From Metridium senile (taxonomy: Eukaryota > Cnidaria > Anthozoa > Actiniaria > Metridiidae), in the NCBI GenBank assembly GCA_949775045.1, contig OX459100.1:8095194-8159193 (forward strand): a DNA stretch of 64,000 nucleotides. The letters are read 5' to 3'. The position numbers and the translations under genes are program-made. Position 1 is the first letter of the stretch, and every line of letters begins with the position of its first letter. Shown here one piece after another: positions 45,801 through 58,525 of the stretch. The notes under the pieces were generated by a model. The model searched no databases. It saw only the letters and a list, made by a program, of their open reading frames with translations, and was not told the origin of the DNA.

Positions 45801-47099
45801 TTTATTTTAAAATGATGGTCGTATACGTAGGAGGTTAAGGTAAATGTTCCCCTTATCAGTTGAAGCAAGAATTACAAGAGCTTAGAAAAGGAACATCTTA
45901 TTTAAAGCAGGAGTAATTTCAACAATAGGCCTTTTTCTATATTTTGGTTGAATGATCGATCATACACAAATGAATCAAAGACACTCAAGAGATACAAAGA
46001 GATTTACTTTTTGTTTCCCAAGAGTCTCGTTTTGGTTTAGAGCAAATACAGTTAAACCATGAAATAATATCAAGTAAATTCTAACACATAGTCACTATTT
46101 AGTGACTAATTGTTGCTACTATTCACCCAGAATAAATAATAAAACAAAGGATAATGAGGTTTCTTGTGTATTACTCTTTTGTCTCAAGATGTTCTGGTTG
46201 AGCGATAGTGACAAAATAGTCACTATTTGTTAGTACTTTCTTAGATTGCATTTCATGGTTTAACTGCATTTGCTCTATATTGACGGTGTATGATCACTCA
46301 ACCAAAATATTGAAAGTGGGCTATTGGAAATATATATTTTGGTTGTCAGTGCAAATAGGGAGATACAAATGTGTTTGCACCAGGTCTTTACGACTTTGCT
46401 TCATTCTGTTTAGAGGATCGAGACTGCTATAGTTGAAGTCAAATCCGATCAAAACACTTAACGAGTGAAAATCGTAGATTATTTTTACAATGTTACACTT
46501 TTGATTCGATAGATTTAGCAACAGGTTTCGCTTTAGTAATAGCAAACATAAAAACAACAACAACAACAAAAATTTGAGGAAATGCGGAGAATAAAATAAG
46601 AGGGATAACGTCACGATATTTTTTATAAAATCGCAGTGATTTCGTGTCATTCGATCCGAAAAATGCACAACTACTGGGCGAAATATCCTACGAATGGACG
46701 ATAGTCCTTATATACTGACAGAAAACTACTTACAGTCGGGATATCCATTGCTAGCAGAAGTGCTTCGGATCATTTGATTCACAAAAACAACCAAAAAAGC
46801 CCAGTCAACCTTCCAAGATCTTCGTCCCATATTCATGTAGAATTATGTCAAACTGTTTCACTTTAAATAATCTTGTTGCCTCTTGGAAGAACAAAATCTA
46901 CAGCTTGGCATGCCGCGAGGTCAATACCACGAAAAATCGACCCATCCACGATGGAATATCGTAGAGTATACCATGGAGATGACTCAAGGTAATTATAGTG
47001 TATAGATTACAATAGAATCTTGATAATAAGGTCTTCTAGAATCAACACCATCTAACTTACGATCGATATAGATATAAGGTAACAAAAATAGTTTGGACA

Positions 47100-47545
47100 G
47101 CGGGAGTTTACCCCGCAGCTTTATTCACCCAAACAAAAAATGATCGTCCAATGGGATTGATGCTATTATAATATGCTCATGACATCGGAATCACTTGAAA
47201 TTGACAATCGAACACTTGATCACAGCATAACTGTGATTGTCCAATGGGAGAGGGAATCGCTTGAAATGTATAATAGAACATTTGATCGTTCGAACACTTG
47301 ATCATGGGCATGATATACTCTAAAAGAGAGCATTGTCAGTAGCAGAAGAGTGATTACTAGATATCAATTATGTTATCGTAGTACACTTGAAATTTACAAT
47401 AGAACACTTGATCGCAGTTCTTTAACTGATTGATGACTCGTTCGAACACCTTAGCTGATCGTCATCTTTATGCGATGCACTGTTTTTGATAAATTATTAA
47501 CTCCTGATAAACAACATCGTCCAATGAGAAATCAGGTTTTATTGG

Positions 47546-47617
<72 letters not shown>

Positions 47618-47619
47618 AA

Positions 47620-47660
<41 letters not shown>

Positions 47661-48245
47661 GTTATCAATTAGTTTGTACAATAGAACAATTGATCGCATG
47701 ATGATGTATTCGTAATCAATTTAATAGTTTGTACAATAGAACATTTGATCGCATGATAACGTATTCGTAATCAATTAGTTTGTGCAAAAGAACAATTGAT
47801 CGCATAATGATGTATTTTTAATCAATTTAATAGTTTGTACAATAGAACATTTGATCGCATGATAACGTATTCGTAATCAATTAGTTTGTACAATAGAACA
47901 ATTGATCGCATGATGATGTATTCGTAATCAATTTAATAGTTTGTACAATAGAACATTTGATCGCATGATAACGTATTCGTAATCAATTAGTTTGTGCAAA
48001 AGAACAATTGATCGCATAATGATGTATTTTTAATCAATTTAATAGTTTGTACAATAGAACATTTGATCGCATGATAACGTATTCGTAATCAATTAGTTTG
48101 TGCAAAAGAACAATTGATCGCATAATGATGTATTTTTAATCAATTTAATAGTTTGTACAATAGAACATTTGATCGCATGCATGATAACGTATTCATAATC
48201 AATAAGTTTGTACAATAGAACACCTGATCGCGATCATTATCCGAT
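47100..48245. repeat. tandem repeats with GATCG core, ~120 bp unit, including an (ATT)n tract
   Basis: aatagaacatttgatcgcat, gataacgtattcgtaatcaa and ttagtttgtgcaaaagaaca in about five regular copies from 47680 to 48240, less regular copies from 47150. (ATT)n at about 47549-47658. Intron E5-E6. Confidence 0.9.
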
Positions 48246-48444
48246 CATACGTTCGCCGGTAGACAACATAACGAGCGTTTGATTAATGGCTCGAAGGCAC
48301 AAACTTTTAGTTGTTGAAAGATGAGGTAAAGTGGATCAGACAGACAAGGAGGATATAGGATGTTTAGAACACAATTCATACTTCCAGTGATTCTCGATGG
48401 TGATTGATTACCTTATTTCGTACTAATTTTCGCGAGTCTTTAAA

Positions 48445-48522
48445 TAATAATAATAATGATGATGATGATGATGATGATGATAATGATGATGATGATGATG
48501 ATGATAATGATGATAATAATAA
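48445..48522. repeat. GAT array
   Basis: aataataataatgatgatga repeat adjoining MITE family E. Confidence 0.85.
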
Positions 48523-48523
48523 T

Positions 48524-48677
48524 ACACAGTTCCGTTCAGTGAACACGAATTAATAATAGTTGCAAGTCGAGCTTGGAGTTGCCACACATAACAAAACTAT
48601 AATTTATCATGTGCTAACTCCATCCTCGACTTGAAACTATCATTCGTGGTCACTGAATGGAACTGTGAAAAAGACTG
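48524..48677. mobile_element. foldback MITE, family E, copy 2
   Basis: acagttccgttcagtgaaca and tcactgaatggaactgt ends, with caagtcgagcttggagtt arms, as at 15615-15781. Confidence 0.82.
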
Positions 48678-48702
48678 TTTTCAAAATGAAAACAAATGAG
48701 TA

Positions 48703-48822
48703 AACTTAGCCTCCTCCGCAGGCTACTCCTTTTTCTCCTTTGGGATTCCTGTGGGATTTCTGATTTTTCTCCTCACCACAGGAATCCCGATGAAAAGAGA
48801 CATGCCTACGGAGGAGGCTAGA
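48703..48822. mobile_element. short foldback element
   Basis: agcctcctccgcaggc and gcctacggaggaggct ends; inner gggattcctgtggg and cacaggaatccc. It ends about 10 bp from the donor of E5, so it sits at the very start of that intron. Confidence 0.8.
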
Positions 48823-48832
48823 GCAAACTTAC

Positions 48833-49049
48833 ATCCAAGAAAGACCGTTCCTTTCTCTCCAGAAGACAGCCCTTTTCCACCTCTTACATCCAGCTTCTTT
48901 ACGTCGGCAACATAAGTAGAGATGTCATAGGATGAAAATACTTGTATCACACCCCCTCCCCCACCGTCACCGCATCGGTTATTGTAGTTTTTATAACTGA
49001 ACCCACTGTTGCCTCCTTTAGCGCTCAATCTGCCACTATTGAAGACGAC
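48833..49049 (-). CDS. adhesion GPCR exon E5, module 1 final segment
   Basis: Acceptor cttttttttcccag; donor GGAT|GTAAGTTT, phase 0 to 1. Reads VVFNSGRLSAKGGNSGFSYK, NYNNRCGDGGGGGVIQVFSS, DVRGGKGLSSGEKGTVFLG. Equivalent to E15 (GGGGGGVISI, GGRGISPGESG). Confidence 0.86.
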
Positions 49050-49169
49050 CTGGGAAAAAAAAGTATCATTATTTAGCGTCGGTAGTTCCTTCAGCTATAA
49101 GCAGTAAGCCGGTCTCCCAGGAAGCCGACGGTGCGCTCTTCCCTTATATTTTTGTAAACATGGCAAACA

Positions 49170-49408
49170 AGTATTGCAGTGCGTCCACACGATCCAAGGC
49201 CACCCAGACAAATTTTTCACAAATTATCCAATCACGTCCAAGTATCGAAACAATAGAATTACGGGAAATTTATGATTCAGAAAATTTCACTGTCGATATA
49301 CAATATCAAAGTGTCAACAAAAAACACCAGAATTATCTTGTATAGGGATAGAATAATTTGTGAAAAATATGTCTGGGTGGCCTTGGTTCGTGTGGACGCA
49401 TTGTAACT
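49170..49408. mobile_element. foldback MITE
   Basis: tgcgtccacacgatccaagg, then ccacccagaca on the left, inverted at the right (tgtctgggtggccttggttc, then gtgtggacgca). Confidence 0.85.
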
Positions 49409-49691
49409 TCGCGTGACTTTCTTTTCTGGAAAATGCGGAAACAAAGATGGTTCACTCAAAAGAGCCTTGAGTATTATTGCTTCTATGTATGTTGATATTT
49501 GTCCAGATTTTGTATACCACTATTGTAGACTTGTCCTACTTTTGCAGAAGGACCTTGACCACAGTGCCCCCCCCCCCCCCCCCCCCCCCCCTTCTAATCA
49601 GGGAGACTCACTCACACTCACTACCTCTACGTTTAATATTTTGCACACAACTCGGCTCACATGTTCATTTTTTACACTCTGGGTTCTCATT

Positions 49692-49858
49692 AGGCCTACT
49701 CCAGGCACAGAAGTCGCCCTAAGACGCCGTACGACGCCGTAAGACGCCCTAGATCGCCCCCATTTTTAATCAATATCTCTTAAGACATCTAAAGACGCCT
49801 TATGACGCTTATAGTCGAGGCGCCTTAGGGCGACTTCTGGGTCCGAAGTAGGCCTCTC
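49692..49858. mobile_element. foldback element built from 10-mers (AAGACGCCGT)
   Basis: taggcctactccaggcacag and ggtccgaagtaggcct ends; arms of tandem (t)aagacgccgt-like units. Same outer AGGCCTA as 32817-33141. Confidence 0.8.
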
Positions 49859-49964
49859 ATTGTCTAGTCCAGGTACTTAAAAGTCTCTCAACATTTTTCA
49901 GCCATCGATTAACAGACAGGTAAATAGAAAGATAGAGTTAACCGTAGTCTATATATCACAATAC

Positions 49965-50068
49965 CTTATTTCCAAGAAGGCGAATCAGCCCACCAGAGCT
50001 CCCTCCAGCACAATGGTCTTCACTCGTTGTATTTGGAGATGTGTAGCCATTTGCTTTGATATCAGCAC
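49965..50068 (-). CDS. adhesion GPCR exon E4, module 1 segment 4
   Basis: Acceptor tttctttttaaag; donor AAG|GTATTGTG, phase 1 to 0. Reads ADIKANGYTSPNTTSEDHCA then GGSSGGLIRLLGNK. Matches E14 (ATIQANGY, GGSSGGSI). Confidence 0.85.
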
Positions 50069-50319
50069 CTTTAAAAAGAAAACCCGACAATAAACCAATA
50101 AATCAACAAATCAACAAATGAAAACAAATATTTAGTTCAGTATGTTTCCTCTTGAGAGACAGAGCCCCCCCCCCCCCCCCCCCCATTTGAGTTGAGTTGG
50201 ACAACCAACTCCGTGAAGTCGCCCCTCTCCTCGTTTTGCTCGTTTTGCCTGCTCCACTGTAACCTGGATCAATTTTAAAAACATTGCAATTTTAAAAGTG
50301 AAAAAAAAATAGAGGCTAA

Positions 50320-51165
50320 ACTAGTTGGACTGTGTCGGTAAGGAAACAATTGTAGTAAAAATGTACAAAAACTGATAGTTCAATTAGTGGGCTGTGTCGA
50401 TTTTTCTATAGAAACAATTTGAGAGAAAAGGTACGATAGGTTAATAGCTGTAATACAAGTGTGGACTGTGTCGGTGTTTTTAAGGAGGAAATTTAAATAA
50501 AATAGAGGTTTAACTAGTTTCGACTGCATCGATGTTTCTGAGGAAACAATAGGGTTAAAAATGTAAGAAAACTAGCAGTTATACTAGTCAGTAGTATGCA
50601 CTTTGTTGGTGTTCCTAAAGAAACTAGTTTGGACTGCGTCAATGTTTCTGAGCAGAAAATGGGGTTAAATATGTACGAAAACTTGCAGTTAAATACTTGT
50701 GGATTGCGGCAGAGTTTATTAGGAAACAATTGGAGTAAAAATGTACAAAAACTGGTAGTTGGCTGTGTCGATGTTTCTATAGAAACAATTTGCCGGTGAA
50801 AAGGTACGATAAATATATGTTGTTATACTTGTGTGCACTGTGTTGGTGTTCCTAAAGAAACTAGTTTGGACTGCGTCGATGTTTCTGAGCAAAAAATGGG
50901 GTTAAAATGTAGGATAACTAGCAGTTAAACAAGTGTGGATTGCGACAGAGTTTATGACGAAACAATTGGAGTAAAAATGTACGATAACTAGCAGTTAAAC
51001 AAGTGTGGATTGCTGCAGAGTTTATGAGGAAACAATTGAAGCAAAAATGTACTCGATATATCTGAATAAAAATGGGAATAAAATTTACTATATATAACTA
51101 GGAAACTACCAGTTAAACAAGTGTGGGTTGCGACAAGGAAATAATAGTAGTAAAAACGTAAGGAC
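50320..51165. repeat. degenerate tandem repeat, ~70 bp unit
   Basis: Around ten diverged copies of tgtggattgcggcagagttt, aggaaacaattggagtaaaa and atgtacgataactagcagtt. Confidence 0.8.
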
Positions 51166-51244
51166 CCAACACGAGAACAAAAGAAATGTTGGATGATGAT
51201 TCATCCAGCATCATCAACATGTTGGCCCCGTTTAATCAGAGCTT

Positions 51245-51412
51245 AAAGGCCCGGGCAAACGGCTTCAACATTTGCTTCAACATTTGTTCGATTTTGTTGA
51301 ACGCTGTAGAATGGTTGTTGAACGATGTTGAACGTAGGTGGGCAAACGGTTTCAACATTTGCTTCAACATCTGTTCGATTTTGTTGAATGGTAATGTTGA
51401 AGCCGTTTGCCA
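51245..51412. mobile_element. foldback MITE, family A, copy 3
   Basis: aaaggcccgggcaaacggct at the left, gaagccgtttgccaccccct at the right. Confidence 0.78.
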
Positions 51413-51640
51413 CCCCCTTTCAACATTGTTGAAACGTATTTGAAAGAAAGAAAGAACAACTAAATGCGCATGGGTGTCACATTGACCATAATATATATAA
51501 AATTACTTATGTAAGCTATCTATCTTGGTTAGCCAGCAATGTCATGGTTATTATAGGCAGCCTGTACCTTATCTTCTGTTTAATAACAAAAATTGTAAAT
51601 TATGTATATATATCTAAGGTACTGAATAAACTTTTGTCAT

Positions 51641-51856
51641 TGTCAACAATGTTGAACGGAGCAGGGCGAAACGACTTCAACTCCGATTCAACATTCACAG
51701 AACAAAAGAAATGTTGAATGGATGTTGAAGCAAAGTTTAAACGCGTTTAAACTCTTTCAACATCAATTCAAAATCGATTCAACACGTTTCAACATTGCCT
51801 TTCAACAAAATCAAACGAATGTTGAAGCAAATGTTGAAACCGTTTACCCGGGCCCT
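51641..51856. mobile_element. foldback MITE, family A, copy 4
   Basis: The left end is diverged (gagcagggcgaaacgacttc); the right end reads gaaaccgtttacccgggccc. About 20 bp from the donor of E3. Confidence 0.72.
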
Positions 51857-51878
51857 AAGACAACTATAAAAAGCTCAC

Positions 51879-51959
51879 CTATAGTAAGTGTTCCCTTGTG
51901 TGCAATGATTTCAATAGCTCCACCACCCGAACCAGGCTTGCTCTCAAACATACCAGTAC
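51879..51959 (-). CDS. adhesion GPCR exon E3, module 1 segment 3
   Basis: Acceptor ccaacatctag; donor ATAG|GTGAGCTT, phase 1 to 1. Reads TGMFESKPGSGGGAIEIIAH then KGTLTI. Confidence 0.84.
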   Translation of the reverse strand, partial: VLVCLRASLVRVVELLKSLHTREHLL

Positions 51960-52423
51960 CTAGATGTTGGCAAAATAACATTAGGCAAAAATTGGAACTC
52001 AGTCTCTTTGAGGACACGTCCATATTATGGACTGCATGTTCCTGGAAAGTCAGAGCTCAACATAATCCCTTGGTAAAACAGCTTCTTTACATGATAAATT
52101 ACAAACACAAACAGTTTTCTCTGGTCCTAAAGCCGACGACATGCACATTGTGCCAATTTCTACGCTTGGTCGAGCGAATTACAACAACAAACAGTTTTCT
52201 CTGGTAGCAGACGACACAATTGGTCGAGCGACTTCATACGTCGCCTATCGCCAACGAATTTGATCGCCAACGAATTTGATCGCCAGTATCTGACATGTCA
52301 GATATGGGCGATTGCGATCGTTGACCAAGCCGATCAAGATCGCTCCAAAATTTCGCCGTGTGTTGTCCGCTTTAGTGTCCGAATTATAGAGGTTGAAAAA
52401 TATAATACCAAATAAGGTCCTGT

Positions 52424-52853
52424 TACACTGTGCAATTTTCTCAGCAACTTGTCTTGCAATGCTTGAAAATGTTGCATTGCATGCAAGTTGCTGAGGTGAA
52501 ATGATACACTATACTACAAAGCAATCTCGGCAACTTGCAATGATTTTTGACGATTCATGGTGCTCTGGGGGACTAGGGAAGAGAATTGAAAATGTGCGCA
52601 TGCGTTCTTGAAAATAAATGCTTTAAAATTGCGACCCAAGTTGCTGAAGGGGTGATACACCGCGCAATGGCGTTGCAAGTTGTTGAGCTCCGTTGCGAAA
52701 AGTAGAACTGAACTCTACTTCGTGCAACGCTGTCTGCAACAAAAACAATTGCGAGACGGCCACTGTTACACTGTGCAATTCTTCAGATACTTGTGTTGCA
52801 ACGGCATTACGAGACAAGTTGCTGAAAAAATTGCACGGTGTGACAGGACATTT
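52424..52853. mobile_element. foldback element with repeated ttgc(t/a) arms
   Basis: ggtcctgttacactgtgcaa, then ttttctcagcaacttg at the left; caagttgctgaaaaaattgc, then acggtgtgacaggac at the right. Inner repeats of cttgcaatg / ttgcattgc. Confidence 0.8.
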
Positions 52854-52880
52854 AGTCAATGAGAGCAAATTAGTTCATAC

Positions 52881-53021
52881 TTGTACTTCCACCAAGGAGG
52901 TAGTCGATGTCATTGTATTCCCAACTGTAGTACCGCGATGTATTTCGGTCTTGATAGAATCCTCCTCCTCTCCCACCATGCCCCGCGCCATGAAAGCTGA
53001 ATGCTGCCCCTGGTCCAGCAC
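52881..53021 (-). CDS. adhesion GPCR exon E2, module 1 segment 2
   Basis: Acceptor tttttattccacag; donor ACAA|GTATGAAC, phase 1 to 1. Reads AGPGAAFSFHGAGHGGRGGG, FYQDRNTSRYYSWEYNDIDY, LLGGST. Aligns with E12 through GHGGRGG and GGST. Confidence 0.85.
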
Positions 53022-53079
53022 CTGTGGAATAAAAACCATTTTACCATGTAAACGTTTGAAATGACTATAAGGAACATTA

Positions 53080-53570
53080 TAGTAATGATGATGGCAGTAG
53101 TGTCGAGGGTGATGACAAATATGATGATAACAAAAATGATGATGGCGATAGCATAATGATAGCATTGATGGTGATAGTTGTGGTGATAGCCTTGATGGTG
53201 ATGGTGGTGGCAACGATGGAAGTGAGGATGAGGATAATGTTAATGTTGATGATAATGAAGATGGTGGCGATTACAATGATGGCTGTGGCAGAAGGGATGA
53301 TGGCAATGATAATGATAATAATGATGGTGGTGGTGGTGGTGTTAACTATGATGATAACGAAGATGACGATGTTAAAAGGATAATGATGGCAATGATAACA
53401 ATGATGATGATGATGATTATGGTGGTGGTAGTAGTGGCTGTAATGATGATGATGGCAATGATATGATGATGACCACATGAAGATGATGATGAGTGTGGTG
53501 GTGATAACAATGATGAAGATTATTGTGGTGGTAGTGATGGATGTAAAATATGATAATGGCGACAACACGG
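53080..53570. repeat. GAT/GGT array (intron)
   Basis: Interrupted gatgatggcgatagcataat / gatgatggtggtggtggt repeats upstream of the E2 acceptor. Confidence 0.88.
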
Positions 53571-53692
53571 TGACAACACAAAAATGACGACGACGCCAAT
53601 AATGATGGCGATGACGAGTACTACTACGACTACATAATTAAAATAACGACAATAACATGGATAAATCTACATAACATTACCTAATAACTTAC

Positions 53693-54043
53693 CTAATACA
53701 CAGCATGAATTACTGGTCCTAACGAACCCACCAAGAACGAACAATGTACCATCACTTAGGTTTTCCACCGAACTTCCACTCACATCCAACGGTGTATTAA
53801 TACTAAAATCACCACTAGCATTCAACGAAAGAGAATTGTTCCCTTTTATGTTCACTTTATTAGGGCTATCAAAAATATTCTTCTGTTGGTCTGATAAGTC
53901 GAATGTAGCGACGGAGTGTTTCCAACTCGCTCCATTGGGACCTTTGAACGTCTTCAATTGTAGAGTACCGCTGACCTGCAGCGTTCCTGAAGAATTTCTG
54001 ATTGAAGGCTCATTTGTATCGACTGTGTAGACTTCACAAGAAA
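53693..54043 (-). CDS. adhesion GPCR exon E1, module 1 linker domain (first supported exon)
   Basis: Acceptor cttttttaacag; donor TTAG|GTAAGTTA, 116 codons, phase 1 to 1. Reads SCEVYTVDTNEPSIRNSSGT, LQVSGTLQLKTFKGPNGASW, ATFDLSDQQKNIFDSPNKVN, FVLGGFVRTSNSCCVLG. Aligns with E6 and E11, but the CTF cysteine is replaced (ATF). Because it starts in phase 1 another exon must precede it. Confidence 0.84.
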
Positions 54044-54576
54044 CTGTTAAAAAAGATAATTAAAAAGTTGATGGTAAGAGTTTTACAAAACATGCAAGCA
54101 TCTATTCTTAGCATTTTAAACGACACGATTTCTATTTGAAAGCATTCCCATGATTCCTTTCAGTATCGAAAAGAACGTTTGCCTTTGACAACCCTTTTTA
54201 AAAGGATGCACACACAATGGCTGTTTACCAATTGATTCAAAACGAAAAAGCAAACATTACAAACGTAGATGACAGTTACTATGGAAACACATTTCAAAAA
54301 TTGCTACAGCTAGGGCAACGAGAAAAAGAGAGTGTTCTTTTATTAAATGTAATTCTTAGCAGGGCTTAACTTCAAAACAGTCAGTAAGTAACATTCTCTT
54401 TTATACGGTGTATAAGTTATCAGTTATAATTATACATAATAATTGTCTTGAGTTTTTTGTTTGCATATAATGGCAAATATGTCAAATTACAATGAAGAAC
54501 ATACGCAAATTGCCATCTGAGAAAACATTTTATTTTGTTTTATTCGTTTCCAATTATAATGAACATTTTGATTAAG

Positions 54577-54773
<197 letters not shown>

Positions 54774-54821
54774 AACGGACACACAACTACCAATTTTAAA
54801 ACGTGTTTCTTACTATTAAAC

Positions 54822-54858
54822 CAGACAAAACAACTACAATAGGCTGAATTACAAGCAT
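54822..54858 (-). CDS. candidate first exon (signal peptide) of the adhesion GPCR
   Basis: ATG at 54858 followed by MLVIQPIVVVLS and one base, ending at a weak donor TCTG|GTTTAATA. Splicing to E1 would be in frame (phase 1) and give MLVIQPIVVVLSVSCEVY, a short hydrophobic leader. GTTTG-type donors occur twice elsewhere in this gene. No promoter evidence and no basic residue before the hydrophobic run, so this is tentative. The true first exon may lie right of the window. Confidence 0.22.
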
Positions 54859-57790
54859 ATGATCATCATGTCGGAAAGGTTCAAAAGAAAGCTATTAGCA
54901 ACCTTGTTTTATTTGAAGAGGAAACTTCCTACTTATAATATTTCTAAGTAAATAAAGACTACAATGTGTTTTTTTCTATCCGGCAATAAACAGTTTTTAA
55001 AAGTCGATTTAAATGCGCACTACTCGAGGTGAGAGATTCCAAGGCTCCCTGCTAAGTTTAATATGAATCTAAATTTGATTCCTTTTTGTTAGTTAAAAAG
55101 CGCGGGAAAGGAACGCGCGCGCGCTTCACGTTTAAATTGGCGCCAAAATAATTCTGATATTGAATGCCATATAAACCTGGAAAAGGGCTGGAAAAACGCA
55201 TGCGCGCACGCTTCAAGTTTGTGTCAAACTGGTCAAAGAAAGCAAACTAATAAAGATTAAACTGATAAAGTAAAAACGTTTCCTATTTCACAATTTATCA
55301 GTGCTCGTTAAATAAAAATTGAGATATTTATCCTACTCGAAAAACAAATGAACAAACAAATGAATTGAACAACTGCTGAACAAATAGTTATTTTGAGAAA
55401 AACTAAGAAAATTGACATAAAAATTTGCGCATTTTACTAGATATTATAGATAAAAGATAAAAAATAAATATTGCATTTATTACAATTGATTGAAAATGAA
55501 AATAAAAATTGCAAAGTTCTTATTCAAAATATAGGAAGACAGACATTTTGGACACGAGTTAGATTAGAGTTGATCGATAATCTAGCAATAAACGAAGGAA
55601 ACTACTGATCCATTTTGAAATTGTCAATTTTTAAAGCATTTTTAAATGGGTCGAAATACTTTTTTTTGTGTTGCTCAAAAATCTAGAGCTTCGAACATTG
55701 TCTGAAATATTTTCGTCTTCAGTGACAAGTATAGTATTTCTCAGTAATTTAAAGAGAAGACGTATTAAGTTCCTTCTTTCTTTTTTGCGGAAGCGGAAAA
55801 AGGATAACCAAAACTATATTGATTCATTAAAGAAATTAAAGTTTCTGAAGCTTTTAGTGGCAATATTTTCTTTGAGTCGACATGTTTTTTCCTCAAGTAT
55901 TTACTGTTATCTTGGAATCTTAAAACGCGTTTAATGACAATATGTCTGTCTGTATTTAAGTAAACGAACATACGACACCTTGAAGAAAAGACTTTCCAAT
56001 TCTTCTTCAAACAGACGCAGGATTTTTGAGTAGAGTGAAAAGTGCGAACCGCTAGGCCGCCATATTGGATTTCAGAGCGGAATATTTTTGCGACAATTTG
56101 TGAACATAAAACATGTCTTTTTAATGAGAGCTTAAAAAAGAATTAAAAAAGAAAAGAAAAACAGAAAGAAAAGGGAAGAAAGAAAGATGATGAGATGAGA
56201 ATGAGGGGAAGGAGAAGGAGAAGGAGAAGGAGAAGGAGAAGGAGAAGGAGGAACAAGTTATTGTATACTACAAACATGGCGCCTACATTCATCAAAAGTA
56301 ATATCAACCTGCGACAATGTAAATCATATTTCTGACAGATAAATGATTTATTTATATATATTAAAGCTCTGATCAAAAGCCGGAATTTGTAAGTTAATAT
56401 ATCTTCTATCAAACTACTAAATCATTTTATTAGATTTAAAAACTGCGATGTTTACAAAGTAAAGTTCAGATAACAACGGACTGTTTTTTAATATTATAAC
56501 CAATATACGTGTCAAATATATATGAATCAATCAAAAATGTTATAAAAAAGTTAATGGAGAATATGACAGTGGTTGACAAAAGATAATAAATATTTTGAAG
56601 AATAAAATAGAAAAAGGAAGAGAGGTTACAGTACAAAGAAGAACGAAAGATATCTTTAGCGATGAAGATTATGTAAAACGACAGAAAGAATGAGAGACAG
56701 AATTGTCAATGGAAAAGCCGGCATGATAGAACGAAGAAAGAGAGAGAAACAAAGATAGTAAACATCAATACAACAAAGAATGAAATTCAAAGAAAGAGAG
56801 AAGAATATAGGTCCGAAATACAACGAAATGAAGACAGAAACACACGCACACAAGACGACTGGAATAGAAAGAGTAAAATAGTAAAGGAAGAAAGAGGAAA
56901 CAAGCAAACACAGAAAGATTTAGCGCAAAAGCTTCCCAAAAAAATAGAAATACTCTATAAAAAGAATTGCCCAAAGAATAAAATGACTCATCGGCATCTG
57001 TATTCATGAAATAAAGGTTTTCTTATCGGTCTAGTCACTCTTCCTGTCTCATGCAGAGTTTGACTTGTTATTTTAATCACACAAACACAAAACTAACTGC
57101 AAGTTTATTTGGAAACGTTGATGTTTTGAATACAGGTGAACTAATTAAAAAAAACCCGCTAAATCATGTTAAAGTTGTGCTTCAGTAGTATTGTGTGTAA
57201 TTATAATAGTTGATTTAAGGCCATATACTACTGTTTGTTAATATTTGAATCTTTAGCTTTAGTCGGGAACCGAAATCATCAAATTTTGTACAATCTTTTC
57301 CACTCTTCTGATGATGTCGGTGCCCGACGAAAGCTAAATTTGGTCGTCTAATTCAAATTCTACAAAATCAGACGACTTTTTGATATTGAAATTGTTTGAA
57401 ATTGTGTCCGTCCCTTTTTCTGACCAGACGACTTATCCGTAATAAGACGATTTATCCGCCGTCCAGTCGATTTATCCGTCTCTTAGGATAAAATAACTAA
57501 TGTAACATCTTATGTTAACAATATTTCAAAACTTAGAGAACGAAGAGGGAGAGGGTAAACAAATAAAGGACAGAAAACTGAAAAATAAAACAACAACAAT
57601 TAACAACAACAATAATTCGATTCTAAGAATATGAGGAGTAAACAGAATAGAAAACATTGAATTTCACAAAACAAATAAATAATATACAGACAAATTACCA
57701 CGATCTTTTGGAGGTCACAATTCCCAACAGTAAAGAACAAAGAAGTGAAAATTATAACAGCTATTTTTAGCAAAAAAAATAATAATAATA
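54859..57790. other. AT-rich region without supported exons
   Basis: It holds a purine tract (gagaaggagaaggagaagga at about 56195-56250), GCGCGC-containing spacers near 55115, and one copy of a dispersed repeat (56590-56960). No conserved coding segment on either strand. Confidence 0.5.
56590..56960. repeat. dispersed repeat family G, copy 1
   Basis: gagaggttacagtacaaaga, then agcgatgaagattatgtaaa, aaatacaacgaaatgaagac and gaaacacacgcacaca. A second copy is at 60120-60420. Confidence 0.75.
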
Positions 57791-57799
57791 ATCAAATAA

Positions 57800-58525
57800 A
57801 CTTTGTCTCGGCAATACGTGTACGAAGGTTTAACGTGCAGAAAGTCTTGCCTACTTACTATACGACATAAATTTCACAAGTGACTCTTAATACGTGAACT
57901 TTAATTTAATAATGTATTGAAAAAGTAAAAAAAAAAAAAAAAAATACAATTTATCTCGGCAATACTTATACGAAGGTTTAACGTGCAGAAAGTCTTGCCT
58001 ACTTACTATACGACATAAATTTCACAAGTGACTCTTAATACGTGAACTTTAATTTGATAATGTATTGAAAAAAGAAAAGAAAAAAAAATACACTTTATCT
58101 TGGCAATACTTATACGAAGGTTTAATGTGCAGAAAGTCTTGCCTACTTACTATACGACATAAATTTCACAAGTGACTCTTAATACGTGAACTTTAATTTA
58201 ATAATGTATTGAAAAAGTAAAAATAAAAAAAATAAAATACAATTTATCTCGGCAATACTTATACGAAGGTTTAACGTGCAGAAAGTCTTGCCTACTTACT
58301 ATACGACATAAATTTCACAAGTGACTCTTAATACGTGAACTTTAATTTAATAATGTATTGAAAAAGTAAAAATAAAAAAAATACAATACAATTTATCTCG
58401 GCAATACTTATACGAAGGTTTAACGTGCAGAAAGTCTTGCCTAATTAATATACGACATAAATTTCTCAAGTGACTCTTACGTTCACTTTAATTTAATAAT
58501 GTATTGAAAAAGTAAAAAAAAATAA
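57800..58525. repeat. tandem repeat, ~147 bp x 5
   Basis: Units starting near 57800, 57949, 58091, 58240 and 58390: tcggcaatacttatacgaag, gtttaacgtgcagaaagtct and ttaatacgtgaactttaatt, separated by variable A-rich linkers. Confidence 0.95.
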
